DNA from: Pseudomonadota bacterium
GTDB taxonomy: Bacteria > Pseudomonadota > Gammaproteobacteria > Burkholderiales > Burkholderiaceae_B
Assembly: GCA_023425645.1 (NCBI GenBank)
Contig: JAFACG010000028.1
Location: forward strand, 1-64,000
Direction: 5' to 3'
DNA length: 64,000 bases
The number at the start of each line of letters is the position of its first letter. Position 1 is the first letter of the stretch. Below, piece by piece: positions 17,215 through 27,737 of this stretch. The position numbers and the translations under genes are program-made. Under the pieces are notes generated by a model. The model had not been told where the DNA came from and ran no database searches. It saw only the letters and a program-made list of their open reading frames with translations.

Positions 17215-19509
17215 ATGGATGCCAATTTTCGGAAAGCGGCCCTGGAATATCACGAGCAGGGACGGCCCGGAAAGCTGTCGGTCATACCGACCAAACAATT
17301 GTCCAATCAGCGGGATCTGGCGCTGGCCTATTCGCCCGGGGTGGCGGCCGCCTGCGAGGAGATCGTCGCCGATCCGCAGAACGCCTTCCGCTACACGGGC
17401 CGCGGCAACCTGGTGGGCGTGATCTCCAACGGCACCGCCGTGCTGGGCCTGGGCAATATCGGCGCGCTGGCCTCCAAGCCCGTCATGGAAGGCAAGGCCG
17501 TGCTGTTCAAGAGCTTCGCCGGCCTGGACGTGTTCGACATCGAGATCAACGAAACCGATCCGGACAAGCTGGTGGACATCATCGCCGGGCTGGAGCCTAC
17601 CTTCGGGGGCATCAACCTGGAAGACATCAAGGCGCCCGAGTGCTTCGAGGTCGAGCGCAAGCTGCGCGAGCGCATGAGCATTCCGGTTTTCCACGACGAC
17701 CAGCACGGCACGGCCATCTGCGTGACGGCCGCCTTCCTGAATGGCCTGAGCGTGGTCGGCAAGGACATCAAGAAGATCAAGGTCGTGACCTCCGGCGCCG
17801 GCGCGGCCGCCCTGGCCTGCCTGGACCTGATGGTGGACATGGGCCTGCCCGAGGAAAACGTTTGGGTCACGGACATCGACGGCGTGGTCTACGCGGGCCG
17901 TCCCGGCCACCAGGTGCCCGAGCTGGCTCGCTTTGCCAAGCAGACCGAGGCTCGCACCCTCAATGACGTGATCGACGGCGCGGACGTGTTCCTGGGCCTG
18001 TCGGCCGGCGGCGTGCTCAAGCCCGAGATGCTCAGGAAAATGGCGGACAATCCGCTGATCCTGGCCCTGGCCAATCCCAATCCGGAGATCCTGCCCGAGG
18101 ATGCGCACGCCGCGCGCGACGACGTGGTCATGGCCACCGGCCGTTCGGACTATCCGAACCAGGTCAATAATGTGCTGTGCTTTCCCTACATCTTCCGCGG
18201 GGCGCTGGATGTGGGCGCCACCACCATCACCCGCGGCATGGAGAAGGCCGCCGTGCACGCCATCTGCCAGCTGGCGCGCGAAGAGCAGGACGAAGGCGTG
18301 GCGGCCGCCTACGGCTTGCAGGAAGTCACCTTCGGTCCGGGCTTCTTCATTCCCCGCCCTTTCGATTCGCGCCTGATCGTGCGCATCGCGCCCGCCGTGG
18401 CCAAGGCGGCCATGGACGAAGGCGTGGCCACCCGGCCCATCCAGGACTTCGACAACTACGTCTATCAGTTGCGCCAGTTCGTCTACAAGTCGGGCTCGTT
18501 CATGAAGCCCATCTATTCCCTGGCCCGGGGCCTGGTGCAGGACGGCGGCAAGGCCCGCGTGGTCTTCACCGAGGGCGAGGACGAACGGGTATTGCGCGCC
18601 GTGCAGATCATCGTGGACGAAGGCCTGGCCCGTCCCATCCTGGTCGGCCGACCCGCCGTGCTGCAGCAGCGCATCGAGCGCTACGGCCTGCGCCTGCGCC
18701 TGGGCGTCGATGTGGAAGTCACCAATCCCGAGCAGGACGACCGTTTCCACCAATACTGGACCAGTTATTGGGAGATCATGTCGCGGCGCGGCATCAGCAA
18801 GGAAATGGCCCGCGTGGAAATGCGCCGCCGCCCCACGCTGATCGGCGCCATGATGGTGCACCTGGGCGATGCCGACGGCATGATCTGCGGCACGGTGGGC
18901 CGCTATGAGAACCACCTGGAGCTGGTGGACCAGGTCATCGGCAAGGCGCCGGGCGTGCAGACCTACGCCGCCATGAACATCCTGCTGCTCAGCGAGCGCT
19001 CGGTGGCGCTGACCGATACGCACATCAATCACGACCCGGACGCCGCCCAGGTGGCGGAGATCACGCTGGCCGCGGCCCGCAAGATGCGCCAGTTCAACAT
19101 CGAGCCCAAGGTGGCGCTGCTGTCCAGCTCGAACTTCGGCACCAACGACGCGCCGGCCGGGGTGAAGATGCGCCAGGCCCTGGAAAAGGTGCGGATGCTG
19201 GATCCCACGCTGGAGGTGGATGGCGAGATGCACGGCGACTGCGCGCTGGACGAGAAGGCCCGGCTGCAGGTCCTGCCTACGTCCACGCTCAGCGGCGAGG
19301 CCAATCTTCTGGTCTGCCCGAACGTGGAGGCGGGCAACATCGCCTACAACCTGCTCAAGACGGCGGCCGGCGGCAACGTGGCCATCGGTCCTTTCCTGCT
19401 GGGCGCGCGCGCCCCGGTGCACATCATGACTTCCACGTCGTCCGTGCGGCGCATCGTCAACATGACGGCGGTCACGGTGGTGGACGCCAATGTGGCCGCC
19501 GACGCCTGA
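17215..19509 (+). CDS. maeB: NADP-dependent malic enzyme with phosphotransacetylase-like domain
   Basis: This 764-residue MaeB-type enzyme has an N-terminal malic-enzyme domain (residues about 1-420: YSPGVA, then a tyrosine/lysine catalytic region, HDDQHGTA metal site and [15 protein letters not shown] nucleotide-binding loop) and a C-terminal phosphotransacetylase-like domain (about 430-760, with [12 protein letters not shown]). It decarboxylates malate to pyruvate with NADP. The C-terminal domain is usually regulatory, sensing acetyl-CoA. A GTG at 17206 is in frame. The ATG at 17215 has AGG eight bases before it and gives [14 protein letters not shown], the family start. The stop lies nine bases before the patatin gene, so co-transcription is likely. 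Confidence 0.95.
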   Translation: MDANFRKAALEYHEQGRPGKLSVIPTKQLSNQRDLALAYSPGVAAACEEIVADPQNAFRYTGRGNLVGVISNGTAVLGLGNIGALASKPVMEGKAVLFKSFAGLDVFDIEINETDPDKLVDIIAGLEPTFGGINLEDIKAPECFEVERKLRERMSIPVFHDDQHGTAICVTAAFLNGLSVVGKDIKKIKVVTSGAGAAALACLDLMVDMGLPEENVWVTDIDGVVYAGRPGHQVPELARFAKQTEARTLNDVIDGADVFLGLSAGGVLKPEMLRKMADNPLILALANPNPEILPEDAHAARDDVVMATGRSDYPNQVNNVLCFPYIFRGALDVGATTITRGMEKAAVHAICQLAREEQDEGVAAAYGLQEVTFGPGFFIPRPFDSRLIVRIAPAVAKAAMDEGVATRPIQDFDNYVYQLRQFVYKSGSFMKPIYSLARGLVQDGGKARVVFTEGEDERVLRAVQIIVDEGLARPILVGRPAVLQQRIERYGLRLRLGVDVEVTNPEQDDRFHQYWTSYWEIMSRRGISKEMARVEMRRRPTLIGAMMVHLGDADGMICGTVGRYENHLELVDQVIGKAPGVQTYAAMNILLLSERSVALTDTHINHDPDAAQVAEITLAAARKMRQFNIEPKVALLSSSNFGTNDAPAGVKMRQALEKVRMLDPTLEVDGEMHGDCALDEKARLQVLPTSTLSGEANLLVCPNVEAGNIAYNLLKTAAGGNVAIGPFLLGARAPVHIMTSTSSVRRIVNMTAVTVVDANVAADA

Positions 19510-19518
19510 TCCCGCGCC

Positions 19519-20718
19519 ATGATCTTCCGCACCTCGTCTCCCGTCGCGCTGGTCCTGAACGGAGGCGGGGCGCGCGGCGCCTACCAGGCCGGCGTGCTGG
19601 CCGGCCTGCTGGAGATCCTGGATCCGCAGCGCAATCCGGACTTCACCAATCCGTTCGACATCATCTGCGGTTCCTCGGCCGGCGCCATCAATGCAGCGGG
19701 ACTGGCCTGCAAGGCCGACAAGCCCCATGAGGGTGTGGACCACATACAACAGCTGTGGGGCTCGCTGAACAGCCACCACGTCTTCCACGCCGATCCGGTG
19801 CTGCTGCTCAGGACCAGCCTGCACTGGCTGGCGACGGTATCGCTGGGCTGGCTGGCGCCGCGCTTGCGCGAACACACGCCTCATTCCCTGCTGGACAATG
19901 CGCCCTTGCGCCGTCTGCTGGAGGACAATCTGGACTTCGAGCGCCTGCAGCGCAACCTGGCCTGCGAACACCTGGGCGCGCTGGCCATCACGGCGGCGGC
20001 CTACACCACGGGCGAACACCTGACCTTCTATCAATCCGACCGGCGCATCCGCGCCTGGTCGCGCAATCTGCGCCGCGCCATATCGGGCGCCATCGGCGTG
20101 GAACACCTGATGGCCTCCAGCGCCATTCCCTTCGTTTTCCCGGCCCAGCCGCTGATGGTGGAAGGGCAGGTGCAGTGGTGCGGCGACGGCACCATGCGCC
20201 AGCTCGCGCCCATCAGTCCCGCCATCCACCTGGGGGCGCACAAGGTCCTGATCGTGGGCACGGGCTATGCCGACAATACCTATCGCAGCGAAAAGCCTTC
20301 CGACCCTCCCTATCCGTCCCTGGCGCAGATCAGCGGCTATGCTTTATCCAACATATTCCTGGACAGCGTGTCAATGGATATCGAGCGCATGGAGCGCATC
20401 AATACGCTACTTGCGTACATGCCAGCAAATGTATTACAAAGCCAATCGCTGCGTCCTGTCAGCACGTTTGCCATCACTCCCAGCCGCTCGCTGGACGAAA
20501 TTGCCATCCGGCATATCCATCAGATGCCAACTGCTGCGCGTACCCTATTTCGAGTACTTGGTGTATCTTCAAAGTCCGGTCCGACTACAGGCGGCGCATT
20601 AATCTCATATTTGTTATTCGAGTCCGGCTACACCCAAGAGCTGATCGAGTTAGGAAAGACCGATACCATGAGTCGTCGTGAAGAAGTGTTAGCGTTTTTT
20701 AAGGAGACGTCGAAATGA
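19519..20718 (+). CDS. Patatin-like phospholipase
   Basis: This 399-residue protein has the patatin oxyanion loop NGGGARGAYQAG (residues 14-25), the nucleophile S53 in GSSAG (51-55) and the dyad aspartate D223 in CGDGT. It is a predicted lipid acyl hydrolase of the RssA/YjjU-like group. It follows maeB closely and overlaps the barstar-like gene by four bases. From about position 20338 (residue 273) to the stop the base composition falls sharply (28/60 G+C at 20401-20460 against 39/60 at 19861-19920) and rare A/T-ending codons appear. The last third may thus have a different history. The frame stays intact. Confidence 0.9.
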   Translation: MIFRTSSPVALVLNGGGARGAYQAGVLAGLLEILDPQRNPDFTNPFDIICGSSAGAINAAGLACKADKPHEGVDHIQQLWGSLNSHHVFHADPVLLLRTSLHWLATVSLGWLAPRLREHTPHSLLDNAPLRRLLEDNLDFERLQRNLACEHLGALAITAAAYTTGEHLTFYQSDRRIRAWSRNLRRAISGAIGVEHLMASSAIPFVFPAQPLMVEGQVQWCGDGTMRQLAPISPAIHLGAHKVLIVGTGYADNTYRSEKPSDPPYPSLAQISGYALSNIFLDSVSMDIERMERINTLLAYMPANVLQSQSLRPVSTFAITPSRSLDEIAIRHIHQMPTAARTLFRVLGVSSKSGPTTGGALISYLLFESGYTQELIELGKTDTMSRREEVLAFFKETSK

Positions 20719-21182
20719 GCCAGGACCTTACTTTGCAAGCTGTCTTGCAGAAGGGCGGTTTGCTCGACGCAGGCGGCCTGAAGGCCGCCGATTTCCTGGA
20801 GCAGGCCCAGGCCCACGGCCTGACGGCCATGGTGGTGGAGTGCGACCGGGCGCGCAACCGTTCGGCGGTGTTGCGCGCCGTGGTCAAGGCGGTGGACTTT
20901 CCCGAGTTCTTCGGCGGCAATCTGGACGCCTTGTACGACTGTCTGTGCGATACCGTGCTGGACCAGAAGAGCGGCCTGGCCCTGTGGTTCGACAATCTGC
21001 ACTCGGGCGATCCCGCCCTGGAAAAAGACGCCCAGGCCATCTTGCGCGTTTGCGACGACGTGCATGAGTGGGCCTCCAACAACGATCGCCGTTTTGTCTA
21101 TGCCGTGCTGCATGCCGGCAAGCACCCCGACCCCGAGCCAGGCGTGGACCCCGTGCCGTATTCGGGCCAGGACGAAGACTGA
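20715..21182 (+). CDS. Barstar-family protein
   Basis: This 155-residue protein resembles barstar. Residues about 35-100 carry an alpha/beta core with FFGGNLDALYDCL, the barstar signature in which the N-L-D-A-L-x-D stretch contacts barnase. The C-terminal tail is acidic and proline-rich. No barnase or other ribonuclease gene is nearby, so it is either a chromosomal orphan inhibitor or a protein with another role, as many barstar-related genes in proteobacteria are. It starts on the ATGA overlap with the patatin gene, which couples their translation. A terminator follows. Confidence 0.85.
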   Translation: MSQDLTLQAVLQKGGLLDAGGLKAADFLEQAQAHGLTAMVVECDRARNRSAVLRAVVKAVDFPEFFGGNLDALYDCLCDTVLDQKSGLALWFDNLHSGDPALEKDAQAILRVCDDVHEWASNNDRRFVYAVLHAGKHPDPEPGVDPVPYSGQDED

Positions 21183-21224
21183 TCCCGCGCCCACGCATTT
21201 GGATGCGCTACAGAACAAATGAAA

Positions 21225-21252
21225 AACTCCGGCCTTGAGCCGGAGTTTTTTT
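21225..21252. terminator. Bidirectional terminator between barstar and rsmE genes
   Basis: AACTCCGGC and GCCGGAGTT form a perfect 9-bp stem around CTTGA, with T7 on the + strand and A5 before the stem. It can serve both convergent transcripts. Confidence 0.9.
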
Positions 21253-21254
21253 AT

Positions 21255-21357
21255 CAGCCTGCGCGGCGCGGGGGCATTTTTTACCGCCGGGCCGCCCCAA
21301 GGTAAAAAGCGCCCCCTGGGGGGCAGCAAGCAGGCTGCAGCCTGCGCGGCGTGGGGG
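21255..21357. repeat. REP-like intergenic repeat pair
   Basis: CAGCCTGCGCGGCGYGGGGG occurs twice, at 21255-21274 and 21338-21357, with one difference. Between the copies lie a CCCCC/GGGGG hairpin (about 21311-21323) and the 16-base palindrome GCAGGCTGCAGCCTGC (21330-21345). From memory, similar sequence is common between genes in Alcaligenaceae. It ends just before the rsmE stop. Confidence 0.6.
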
Positions 21358-21363
21358 TTCTTC

Positions 21364-22092
21364 TCATTCCCAGCCCTGCAGCGCGCTGATGGCCGCGCCC
21401 AGGGCCAGGGCGGCGGTTTCGGTGCGCAGCACCCGCCGGCCGAAGCGGATGGCCTGGGCCTGCGCGCGCAGCGCGGCCTCTTGTTCCTCGTCCGCCCAGC
21501 CGCCTTCGGGGCCGATCAGGATCACGATGTCCTGCTGGTCCGGTGAAATGGCCTGCGCCAGCGTCTGCGGCGCGTCGGGATCGCAGAACAGGTGCAGGCC
21601 GGTCCGGGGCTGGCGGAAATAGTCCGCCAGGGTCAGGGGTTCGGACAGCGTCATCAGGCGGTTGCGTCCGCACTGTTCGCTGGCCGATTCGATCACGCGC
21701 TGCCAGTGCGCCAGGCGCTTGGCCTGGCGCTCGGCATTGAGCTGCAGTACGCTGCGCCGGGCGCGGACGGGTACGAAATGGCAGACGCCTATCTCCACCG
21801 CCTTCTCGATGATCCAGTCCATCTTGTCGCCCGAGGCGATGCCCTGCAGCACGGTGATGCGGCCGGCCAGCTCGGTGGCCGGGGCCTGGGCCTGGCCCAG
21901 GAAGGCATAGCCCTTCTTGCCTTCTATGCGCAGCGTGGCCGGATACTGGGCGCCCCGGCCGTCGAACAGCACGATGTCGGCGCCGTCGGCCAGGCGCAGC
22001 ACGCGGATGGCGTGATGCGCCAGCGCCTCGGGCAGGGCGACATGAGCGCCGGACTCCAGGGGGAGGGGATGATAGAAACGGGGAGCGGCCAT
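21364..22092 (-). CDS. rsmE: 16S rRNA (uracil-1498-N3)-methyltransferase
   Basis: This 242-residue SPOUT-class methyltransferase has an N-terminal PUA-like region (HHAIRVLRLADG) and a C-terminal knot with ILIGPEGGWADEE, followed by LRTETAALAL. These are the SAM-binding motifs of RsmE. It methylates N3 of U1498 in 16S rRNA. The gene is divergent from tkt with 173 bases between the two starts. The neighbouring transketolase is not functionally linked. Confidence 0.95.
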   Translation of the reverse strand: MAAPRFYHPLPLESGAHVALPEALAHHAIRVLRLADGADIVLFDGRGAQYPATLRIEGKKGYAFLGQAQAPATELAGRITVLQGIASGDKMDWIIEKAVEIGVCHFVPVRARRSVLQLNAERQAKRLAHWQRVIESASEQCGRNRLMTLSEPLTLADYFRQPRTGLHLFCDPDAPQTLAQAISPDQQDIVILIGPEGGWADEEQEAALRAQAQAIRFGRRVLRTETAALALGAAISALQGWE

Positions 22093-22265
22093 ATCCGGAC
22101 ACCAAGGAACACAAAAAACGGCACAAGCATACCGTACCCCGGCGGCAGCGTGTCGCGGCGGTTTAGCGCCAGCAATGCTAAAATAGCGCGTTTTATAAAC
22201 TAATCCGGGCCGTGGGCCGTCCGCAACGCCGGACCCGCTGCTGCCCGCGCCCCAACGAGCTTCTA

Positions 22266-24311
22266 ATGGATCTTGCGTCAGCCTCTGATAAAACCCTAGC
22301 CAATGCCATCCGCGCCTTGTCTATGGATGCCGTGCAACAAGCGAATTCCGGTCACCCCGGTGCGCCCATGGGCATGGCCGATATCGCCCAGGTTCTGTGG
22401 TCCAGGCACCTGAAACACAACCCCTCGGACCCTGCCTGGTTTGATCGCGACCGCTTTGTGTTGTCAAACGGCCACGGTTCCATGCTGATCTATGCCTTGC
22501 TGCACCTGACGGGCTACGACCTGCCCATCGAGGAACTGCGCAATTTCCGCCAGATGCATTCGCGCACGCCAGGCCATCCCGAAGTGGGCATCACGGCCGG
22601 CGTCGAGACCACCACCGGGCCTTTGGGCCAGGGCCTGGGCAACGCCGTGGGCTTCGCCCTGGCCGAAGCCCTGCTGGCGCGCGAGTTCAACCGCGAAGGC
22701 CACGACATCGTGGACCACCTGACCTGGGTGTTTGCCGGCGACGGCTGCCTGATGGAAGGCGTGTCCCACGAAGCCTGCTCCCTGGCCGGGACCCTGAAGC
22801 TCTCCAAGCTGATCGTGTTCTACGATGACAACGGCATCTCCATCGACGGCCAGGTGAAGAACTGGTTCGGCGACGACACGCCCGCGCGCTTCGAAAGCTA
22901 CGGCTGGAACGTGATCCGCGCCGTGGATGGCCACGATGCCGCTTCCATCGAGGCCGCCATCGAGCAGGCCCGGCGCAACGCCTCCGAAGGCGCCGGCCCC
23001 ACCCTGATCTGCTGCCGCACCGTCATCGGCAAGGGCGCGCCCAATGCCGCAGGCTCCGAGAAAGTGCACGGCGCTCCGCTGGGCGCCGATGAAATTGCCG
23101 CCACGCGCGCCGCGCTGGGCTGGAACCATGGTCCCTTCGAAATCCCTCAGGATATCTACCAGGCCTGGGACGGCCGCGAGAAGGGCGCCGCCCTGCAGGC
23201 CGGCTGGCAGTCGCGTTTCGACGCCTACCGCCAGGCCCACCCCGAGCTGGCCGCCGAACTGGAGCGCCGCCTGAAGGGCGAGCTGCCCGAGGGCTTCGCC
23301 GCCAAGGTGCAGGAGTTCATCGCCGCCACCGCCGAAAAGGCCGAAACCGTGGCTTCCCGCAAGGCTTCGCAATTCGCCATCGCCGCGCTGGTGGAGCTGC
23401 TGCCCGAGATGCTGGGCGGCTCGGCCGACCTGACCGGCTCCAACTTCACCGACTGGAAGGGCGTCCAGGCCGTGCGCGCCCACGAAGACGGCGTGCACTT
23501 CGGCCGCCACATCAACTACGGCGTGCGCGAGTTCGGCATGGCCGCCATCATGAACGGCCTGGCCTTGCACGGCGGCTACCTGCCGTTCGGCGGCACCTTC
23601 CTGACCTTCTCCGATTATTCGCGCAACGCCATCCGCATGGCCGCCCTGATGAAGCAGCGCGTGGTGCACGTGTTCACCCACGATTCCATCGGCCTGGGCG
23701 AAGACGGTCCCACCCACCAGTCCATCGAGCATGCCAACAGCCTGCGCCTGATCCCCAACCTGCACGTCTGGCGTCCCTGCGACACCACGGAAACCGCCGT
23801 GGCCTGGGCCTGCGCCGTGGAGCGACCAGCCAGCATCGGCATGGACGTGCGTGACGGCGGCCCCAGCGCGCTGCTGCTGTCGCGCCAGAACCTGCCTTTC
23901 GTGGCCCGCGACGCCCAGACCATCCAGGACATCCGTCGCGGCGGCTACGTGCTGCGCGATGCCGAAGGCGCCCGCGCCATCATCATGGCGACCGGCTCCG
24001 AAGTGGCCCTGGCGCTGCAGGCCCAGGAGCAGCTGGCCGCGCAAGGCATCCCGACCCGCGTGGTGTCCATGCCCTGCACCAACCTGTTCGATGCCCAGGA
24101 CGCCCAATGGCGCGACCGCGTGCTCACGCCCGGCCTGCCGCGCGTGGCCGTCGAGGCCGGCACGACCGGGCTCTGGTTCAAGTACGTAGGCCTGGAAGGC
24201 GCCGTCGTGGGCATCGACACCTACGGCGAGTCCGCCCCCGCCGGCGTCCTGTTCAAGCATTTCGGCCTGACGGCGGACAATGTCGCCGCGGCGGTACAAC
24301 GAATTCTGTAA
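22266..24311 (+). CDS. tkt: Transketolase
   Basis: This 681-residue transketolase has the ThDP motif [10 protein letters not shown] followed by YDDN in the N-terminal third, the [11 protein letters not shown] start region, the central [14 protein letters not shown] motif and the C-terminal domain. It transfers two-carbon units between sugar phosphates in the pentose phosphate and, where present, Calvin pathways, with Mg-ThDP. The frame is open upstream to 22212, but [16 protein letters not shown] from the ATG at 22266 is the family N-terminus. The ribosome site is weak. The gap gene starts 14 bases after the stop, giving a tkt-gap-pgk operon. Confidence 0.97.
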   Translation: MDLASASDKTLANAIRALSMDAVQQANSGHPGAPMGMADIAQVLWSRHLKHNPSDPAWFDRDRFVLSNGHGSMLIYALLHLTGYDLPIEELRNFRQMHSRTPGHPEVGITAGVETTTGPLGQGLGNAVGFALAEALLAREFNREGHDIVDHLTWVFAGDGCLMEGVSHEACSLAGTLKLSKLIVFYDDNGISIDGQVKNWFGDDTPARFESYGWNVIRAVDGHDAASIEAAIEQARRNASEGAGPTLICCRTVIGKGAPNAAGSEKVHGAPLGADEIAATRAALGWNHGPFEIPQDIYQAWDGREKGAALQAGWQSRFDAYRQAHPELAAELERRLKGELPEGFAAKVQEFIAATAEKAETVASRKASQFAIAALVELLPEMLGGSADLTGSNFTDWKGVQAVRAHEDGVHFGRHINYGVREFGMAAIMNGLALHGGYLPFGGTFLTFSDYSRNAIRMAALMKQRVVHVFTHDSIGLGEDGPTHQSIEHANSLRLIPNLHVWRPCDTTETAVAWACAVERPASIGMDVRDGGPSALLLSRQNLPFVARDAQTIQDIRRGGYVLRDAEGARAIIMATGSEVALALQAQEQLAAQGIPTRVVSMPCTNLFDAQDAQWRDRVLTPGLPRVAVEAGTTGLWFKYVGLEGAVVGIDTYGESAPAGVLFKHFGLTADNVAAAVQRIL

Positions 24312-24325
24312 TTGGAGTCCCTGAA

Positions 24326-25339
24326 ATGACGATTCGCGTCGCAATCAATGGTTATGGTCGCATCGGCCGCATGGTCCTGCGTGCCCATTACGAGTACGGC
24401 AAGAAGCACGACATCGAGATCGTGGCCATCAACGCCTCGGGCGGTGCCGAGATCAACGAACACCTGACCCGCTACGACTCGGTGCACGGCCGCTTCAATG
24501 CCGACGTCAAGCTGGACGGCGATCACCTGGTGGTCAATGGCGACCGCATCCGCCTGCTGAGCCAGCGCGATGCGCTGACCCTGCCCTGGGCCGAACTGGA
24601 CGTGGACGTGGTGCTGGAATGCACCGGCGCCTTCACCTCCAAGGAAAAAGCCAATGACCACATCAAGGCAGGCGCCAAGAAGGTCATCATTTCCGCGCCC
24701 GGCGGCAAGGACGTGGACGCCACCATCGTCTATGGCGTGAACCACGACATCCTCAAGAGCACGGACACCGTCATCTCCAACGCCTCCTGCACGACCAACT
24801 GCCTGGCTCCCCTGGTCGCTCCCCTGCACAAGGAACTGGGCGTGGTCAGCGGCCTGATGACCACCATCCACGCCTACACCAACGACCAGGTGCTGACCGA
24901 CGTGCGCCACAAGGACATGCGCCGCGCCCGTTCCGCCACCAGCAGCATGATCCCCACCAAGACCGGCGCCGCCGCGGCCGTGGGCCTGGTGCTGCCCGAG
25001 CTGAACGGCAAGCTGGACGGCTATGCCGTGCGCGTGCCCACCATCAACGTCTCCATGGTGGACCTGACTTTCGTGGCCAGCCGCAACACCACGGTCGAAG
25101 AAGTCAACGGCATCCTCAAGAGCGCTTCCGAAGGCTACATGAAGGGCATCCTGGACTACTGCACCGAGCCTCTGGTGTCCATCGACTTCAACCACACCAC
25201 GGCCTCCAGCACCGTGGACTCCTTGTTGACCAAGGTCACCGGCGGCAATATGGTCAAGGTCGCCGCCTGGTACGACAACGAATGGGCCTTCTCCATTCGC
25301 ATGCTGGACAGCACGGTTGCACTGATGTCGGCCAAGTAA
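24326..25339 (+). CDS. gap: Glyceraldehyde-3-phosphate dehydrogenase
   Basis: This 337-residue type I GAPDH has the N-terminal [14 protein letters not shown]-binding loop, the catalytic cysteine in [12 protein letters not shown] and the C-terminal WYDNEW signature. It interconverts glyceraldehyde-3-phosphate and 1,3-bisphosphoglycerate. The start is the ATG at 24326 with TTGGAG upstream; the longer frame from 24107 runs through tkt. It follows tkt by 14 bases and precedes pgk with a hairpin between. An erythrose-4-phosphate dehydrogenase role is less likely given the pgk neighbour. Confidence 0.96.
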   Translation: MTIRVAINGYGRIGRMVLRAHYEYGKKHDIEIVAINASGGAEINEHLTRYDSVHGRFNADVKLDGDHLVVNGDRIRLLSQRDALTLPWAELDVDVVLECTGAFTSKEKANDHIKAGAKKVIISAPGGKDVDATIVYGVNHDILKSTDTVISNASCTTNCLAPLVAPLHKELGVVSGLMTTIHAYTNDQVLTDVRHKDMRRARSATSSMIPTKTGAAAAVGLVLPELNGKLDGYAVRVPTINVSMVDLTFVASRNTTVEEVNGILKSASEGYMKGILDYCTEPLVSIDFNHTTASSTVDSLLTKVTGGNMVKVAAWYDNEWAFSIRMLDSTVALMSAK

Positions 25340-25352
25340 GCCGACAGACCGG

Positions 25353-25376
25353 CAAGGGCGGGTCATCCCGCCCTTG
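25353..25376 (+). other. Intercistronic hairpin between gap and pgk
   Basis: CAAGGGCGGG and CCCGCCCTTG form a perfect 10-bp stem with a four-base TCAT loop. No T run follows. It more likely stabilises or processes the gap-pgk mRNA than terminates it. Confidence 0.6.
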
Positions 25377-25403
25377 TCACGTTAATTCCCACAACAAAAA
25401 ATC

Positions 25404-26594
25404 ATGTCTACTACCATCAAGACTTTGTCTGCGCTGGCCGACAGCGATGCGCTGCGCGGAAAACGGGTATTCATTCGCTCCGACCTGAACGTGCCGCTGC
25501 AGGACGGACGCATCACCGAGGACACGCGCGTGCGCGCGTCCGTGCCGGCCATTCGCATGGCGCTGGACGCCGGTGCGGCCGTCATGGTCACCTCCCATCT
25601 GGGCCGCCCCAAGGAAGGCGAATTCACGGAAGCCGACTCCCTGGCTCCCGTGGCCCAGCGCCTGTCCGAGCTGCTGGGCATGCCGGTGGAACTGCGCCGC
25701 GACTGGCTCGACGGCGTGCAGGTCTCGCCCGGCCAGGTCGTGCTGCTGGAGAACTGCCGCTGCAACGTCGGCGAAAAGAAAAACAATCCTGAACTGGCCC
25801 GCAAGATGGCCGCCCTGTGCGATGTCTACGTGAATGACGCCTTCGGCACTGCGCATCGCGCCGAAGCGACCACGGAAGGCATCGCCCGCTTCGCGCCCGT
25901 AGCCTGTGCCGGTCCGCTGCTGGAAGCCGAACTGAAGGCCCTGGGCCGCGCCCTGCACGAACCTGCCCGCCCCCTGGTGGCCATCGTGGGCGGCGCCAAG
26001 GTCTCCACCAAGCTGTCCATCCTGCGCGCCCTGGCCGCCAAGGTGGACCAGCTGGTGGTGGGCGGCGGCATCGCCAATACCTTCATGCTGGCCAGCGGCC
26101 TGCCCGTGGGCAAGTCCCTGGTCGAGGAAAGCCAGCTGGACGAGGCGCGCGAAGTGATCCGCATCATGAAAGAGCGCGGCGCCGAGGTGCCCATCCCGGT
26201 GGACGTGGTGTGCGCCAAGTCCTTTGCCGCGGATGCGCCCGCGCAGACCAAGTCGGCCGATCAGGTCCAGGACGATGACATGATTCTGGACGTGGGGCCG
26301 CGGACGGCCGGCCAGATCGCGGACATCATCGCCAAGGCCGGCACCGTGGTGTGGAACGGCCCGCTGGGCGTGTTCGAGTTTCCCGCCTTCGCGCAGGGCA
26401 CCGAAACCCTGTCGCGCGCCATCGCCTCTTCGCCGGCCTTCTCGATCGCCGGCGGCGGCGACACCCTGGCCGCCATCGCCCAGTTCGGCATCGGCGATCA
26501 GGTGGGCTACATCTCCACCGGCGGCGGCGCCTTCCTGGAGTTCCTGGAAGGCAAGCGCCTGCCGGCCGTGGCCGCCCTGGAAGACCGCGCCTGA
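25404..26594 (+). CDS. pgk: Phosphoglycerate kinase
   Basis: This 396-residue kinase has the N-terminal [11 protein letters not shown] substrate motif, VTSHLGRPK, the GGAKVSTKL hinge and the C-terminal nucleotide region ending GGGDTLAAI then [13 protein letters not shown]. It makes ATP from 1,3-bisphosphoglycerate. It follows gap by 64 bases that contain a stable hairpin, and a strong terminator lies after the stop. Pyruvate kinase, which often follows pgk in related genomes, is absent. Confidence 0.97.
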   Translation: MSTTIKTLSALADSDALRGKRVFIRSDLNVPLQDGRITEDTRVRASVPAIRMALDAGAAVMVTSHLGRPKEGEFTEADSLAPVAQRLSELLGMPVELRRDWLDGVQVSPGQVVLLENCRCNVGEKKNNPELARKMAALCDVYVNDAFGTAHRAEATTEGIARFAPVACAGPLLEAELKALGRALHEPARPLVAIVGGAKVSTKLSILRALAAKVDQLVVGGGIANTFMLASGLPVGKSLVEESQLDEAREVIRIMKERGAEVPIPVDVVCAKSFAADAPAQTKSADQVQDDDMILDVGPRTAGQIADIIAKAGTVVWNGPLGVFEFPAFAQGTETLSRAIASSPAFSIAGGGDTLAAIAQFGIGDQVGYISTGGGAFLEFLEGKRLPAVAALEDRA

Positions 26595-26657
26595 TTTTCA
26601 AGACGACCGCGTCATCCGGATTCACGGGGCGGCGCGGCGTTTTCAAGTACAGGCATG

Positions 26658-26691
26658 AAAGCCAGTCAGTCTTGCGCTGACTGGCTTTTTT
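26658..26691 (+). terminator. Terminator after pgk
   Basis: AAAGCCAGTCAG and CTGACTGGCTTT pair around a seven-base loop, with T6 following. It closes the tkt-gap-pgk operon. The remaining bases to 26817 show nothing else. Confidence 0.9.
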
Positions 26692-26817
26692 AACGCCAGG
26701 CGGGTCGGAAGTTTCCGTGTCCTCGAGCGCCATCGGTCTGGACGGACTCAGCTATTCACCGGCGATACCGCCGGGCTCATTGCTCATGAAGTTGTCTGGC
26801 GGCCGTGGCTTCGCCCG

Positions 26818-27660
26818 TCACGCCCCGTCGCGGATCAGCTGGGCATAGCCGTTCAGGGCGTCCGGCCAGTTCAGCTCGAAGCCGCTGTCCAGCAGGCGCT
26901 GATTGCTCAGGCGCTTGCCGCCCTCGCCGGCGGGTACGCGGGCGGGGCGGGCAACCTGCAGCAGGTCCGCCAGGCCGTCGTACAGTTCGGTGATCCGGTA
27001 GGGGCGGCCGTCCGTGCCGATGTAGCAGGGAAAGGGCGCCGGGATGCGCAACAGGTGCAGGCAGGCGCGGGCCGCGTCTTCGATGTGGAAGCGGTTGGCC
27101 CATTGGTTCGGGTCGTCGGGCACCGTGGCGCGGCCCTGGCGCAGGCGGTCCAGCAGCTGGGTGCGGCCAGGGCCGTACAGGCCCGAAGGGCGCAGCACCA
27201 CGGCCTGGGCGGGTATCAGGTGCTGCAGCATCTGTTCGGCCCGCAGCAGGACCTGGCCGTTGAAGTGGGTGGGCAGGGTGGGGGAGTTTTCATCCAGCCA
27301 GTCCGAGGCCGGCCCATAGACCGCCGTGGAGGACACGAACACCAGGCGTTTGAGCGCGCGCAAATCCAGTTCATTCAGCAGATTTTCCAGGCCTTGCAGA
27401 AAGACGCGTTCGTAGGCGGCCTGGCTGCGCTGGTCGGGCGAGACCGCATAGAGCACGTGCGTGATGGCGCGGTGCTTCAGGCGCAGGGTGGCGGGTTCGC
27501 CCAGGTCGGCGGCCACCCATTCGATGCCGGTCGAGTCGTCGGCGGGCGGGTGGCGGCGCAGTCCCATGACCTGCCATTCCTCTCGCAAGGCCAGCAGGCC
27601 GGCGCGCCGGCCTAGGTCTCCGGCTCCGGCCAGCAGCAAAGTACAGTCTCGTGGGTCCAC
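26818..27660 (-). CDS. SDR-type NAD(P)-binding protein (YeeZ-like)
   Basis: This 280-residue protein has a GAGDLGRRAG Rossmann loop near residues 11-20 and continues as an atypical extended SDR. The FVSSTAVYGP strand is typical of epimerase-like members, but the usual Y-x3-K is not obvious. It is close to YeeZ-like and other atypical SDRs of unknown substrate. It is convergent with pgk and divergent from the aldehyde dehydrogenase gene (77-base gap). A metabolic role with the next genes is possible but unproved. Confidence 0.8.
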   Translation of the reverse strand: MDPRDCTLLLAGAGDLGRRAGLLALREEWQVMGLRRHPPADDSTGIEWVAADLGEPATLRLKHRAITHVLYAVSPDQRSQAAYERVFLQGLENLLNELDLRALKRLVFVSSTAVYGPASDWLDENSPTLPTHFNGQVLLRAEQMLQHLIPAQAVVLRPSGLYGPGRTQLLDRLRQGRATVPDDPNQWANRFHIEDAARACLHLLRIPAPFPCYIGTDGRPYRITELYDGLADLLQVARPARVPAGEGGKRLSNQRLLDSGFELNWPDALNGYAQLIRDGA

Positions 27661-27737
27661 AGCGGCATGTCCTTGAGTAGAATGGTTGTCGAGCAGAGCT
27701 CATGTCGGCTGGTATAACGATAGCATCGGAGGCAGTC

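Noticed and set aside
17101..20241. 1046-codon open frame on the minus strand opposite maeB and the patatin gene
   Set aside because: It is the antisense shadow of strongly supported enzymes in high-GC DNA. Its product is low-complexity, rich in His, Gly, Ala and Arg, with no family motif.
22464..24344. 626-codon open frame opposite transketolase
   Set aside because: Same reason: antisense of tkt, with a biased His/Gly/Val composition.
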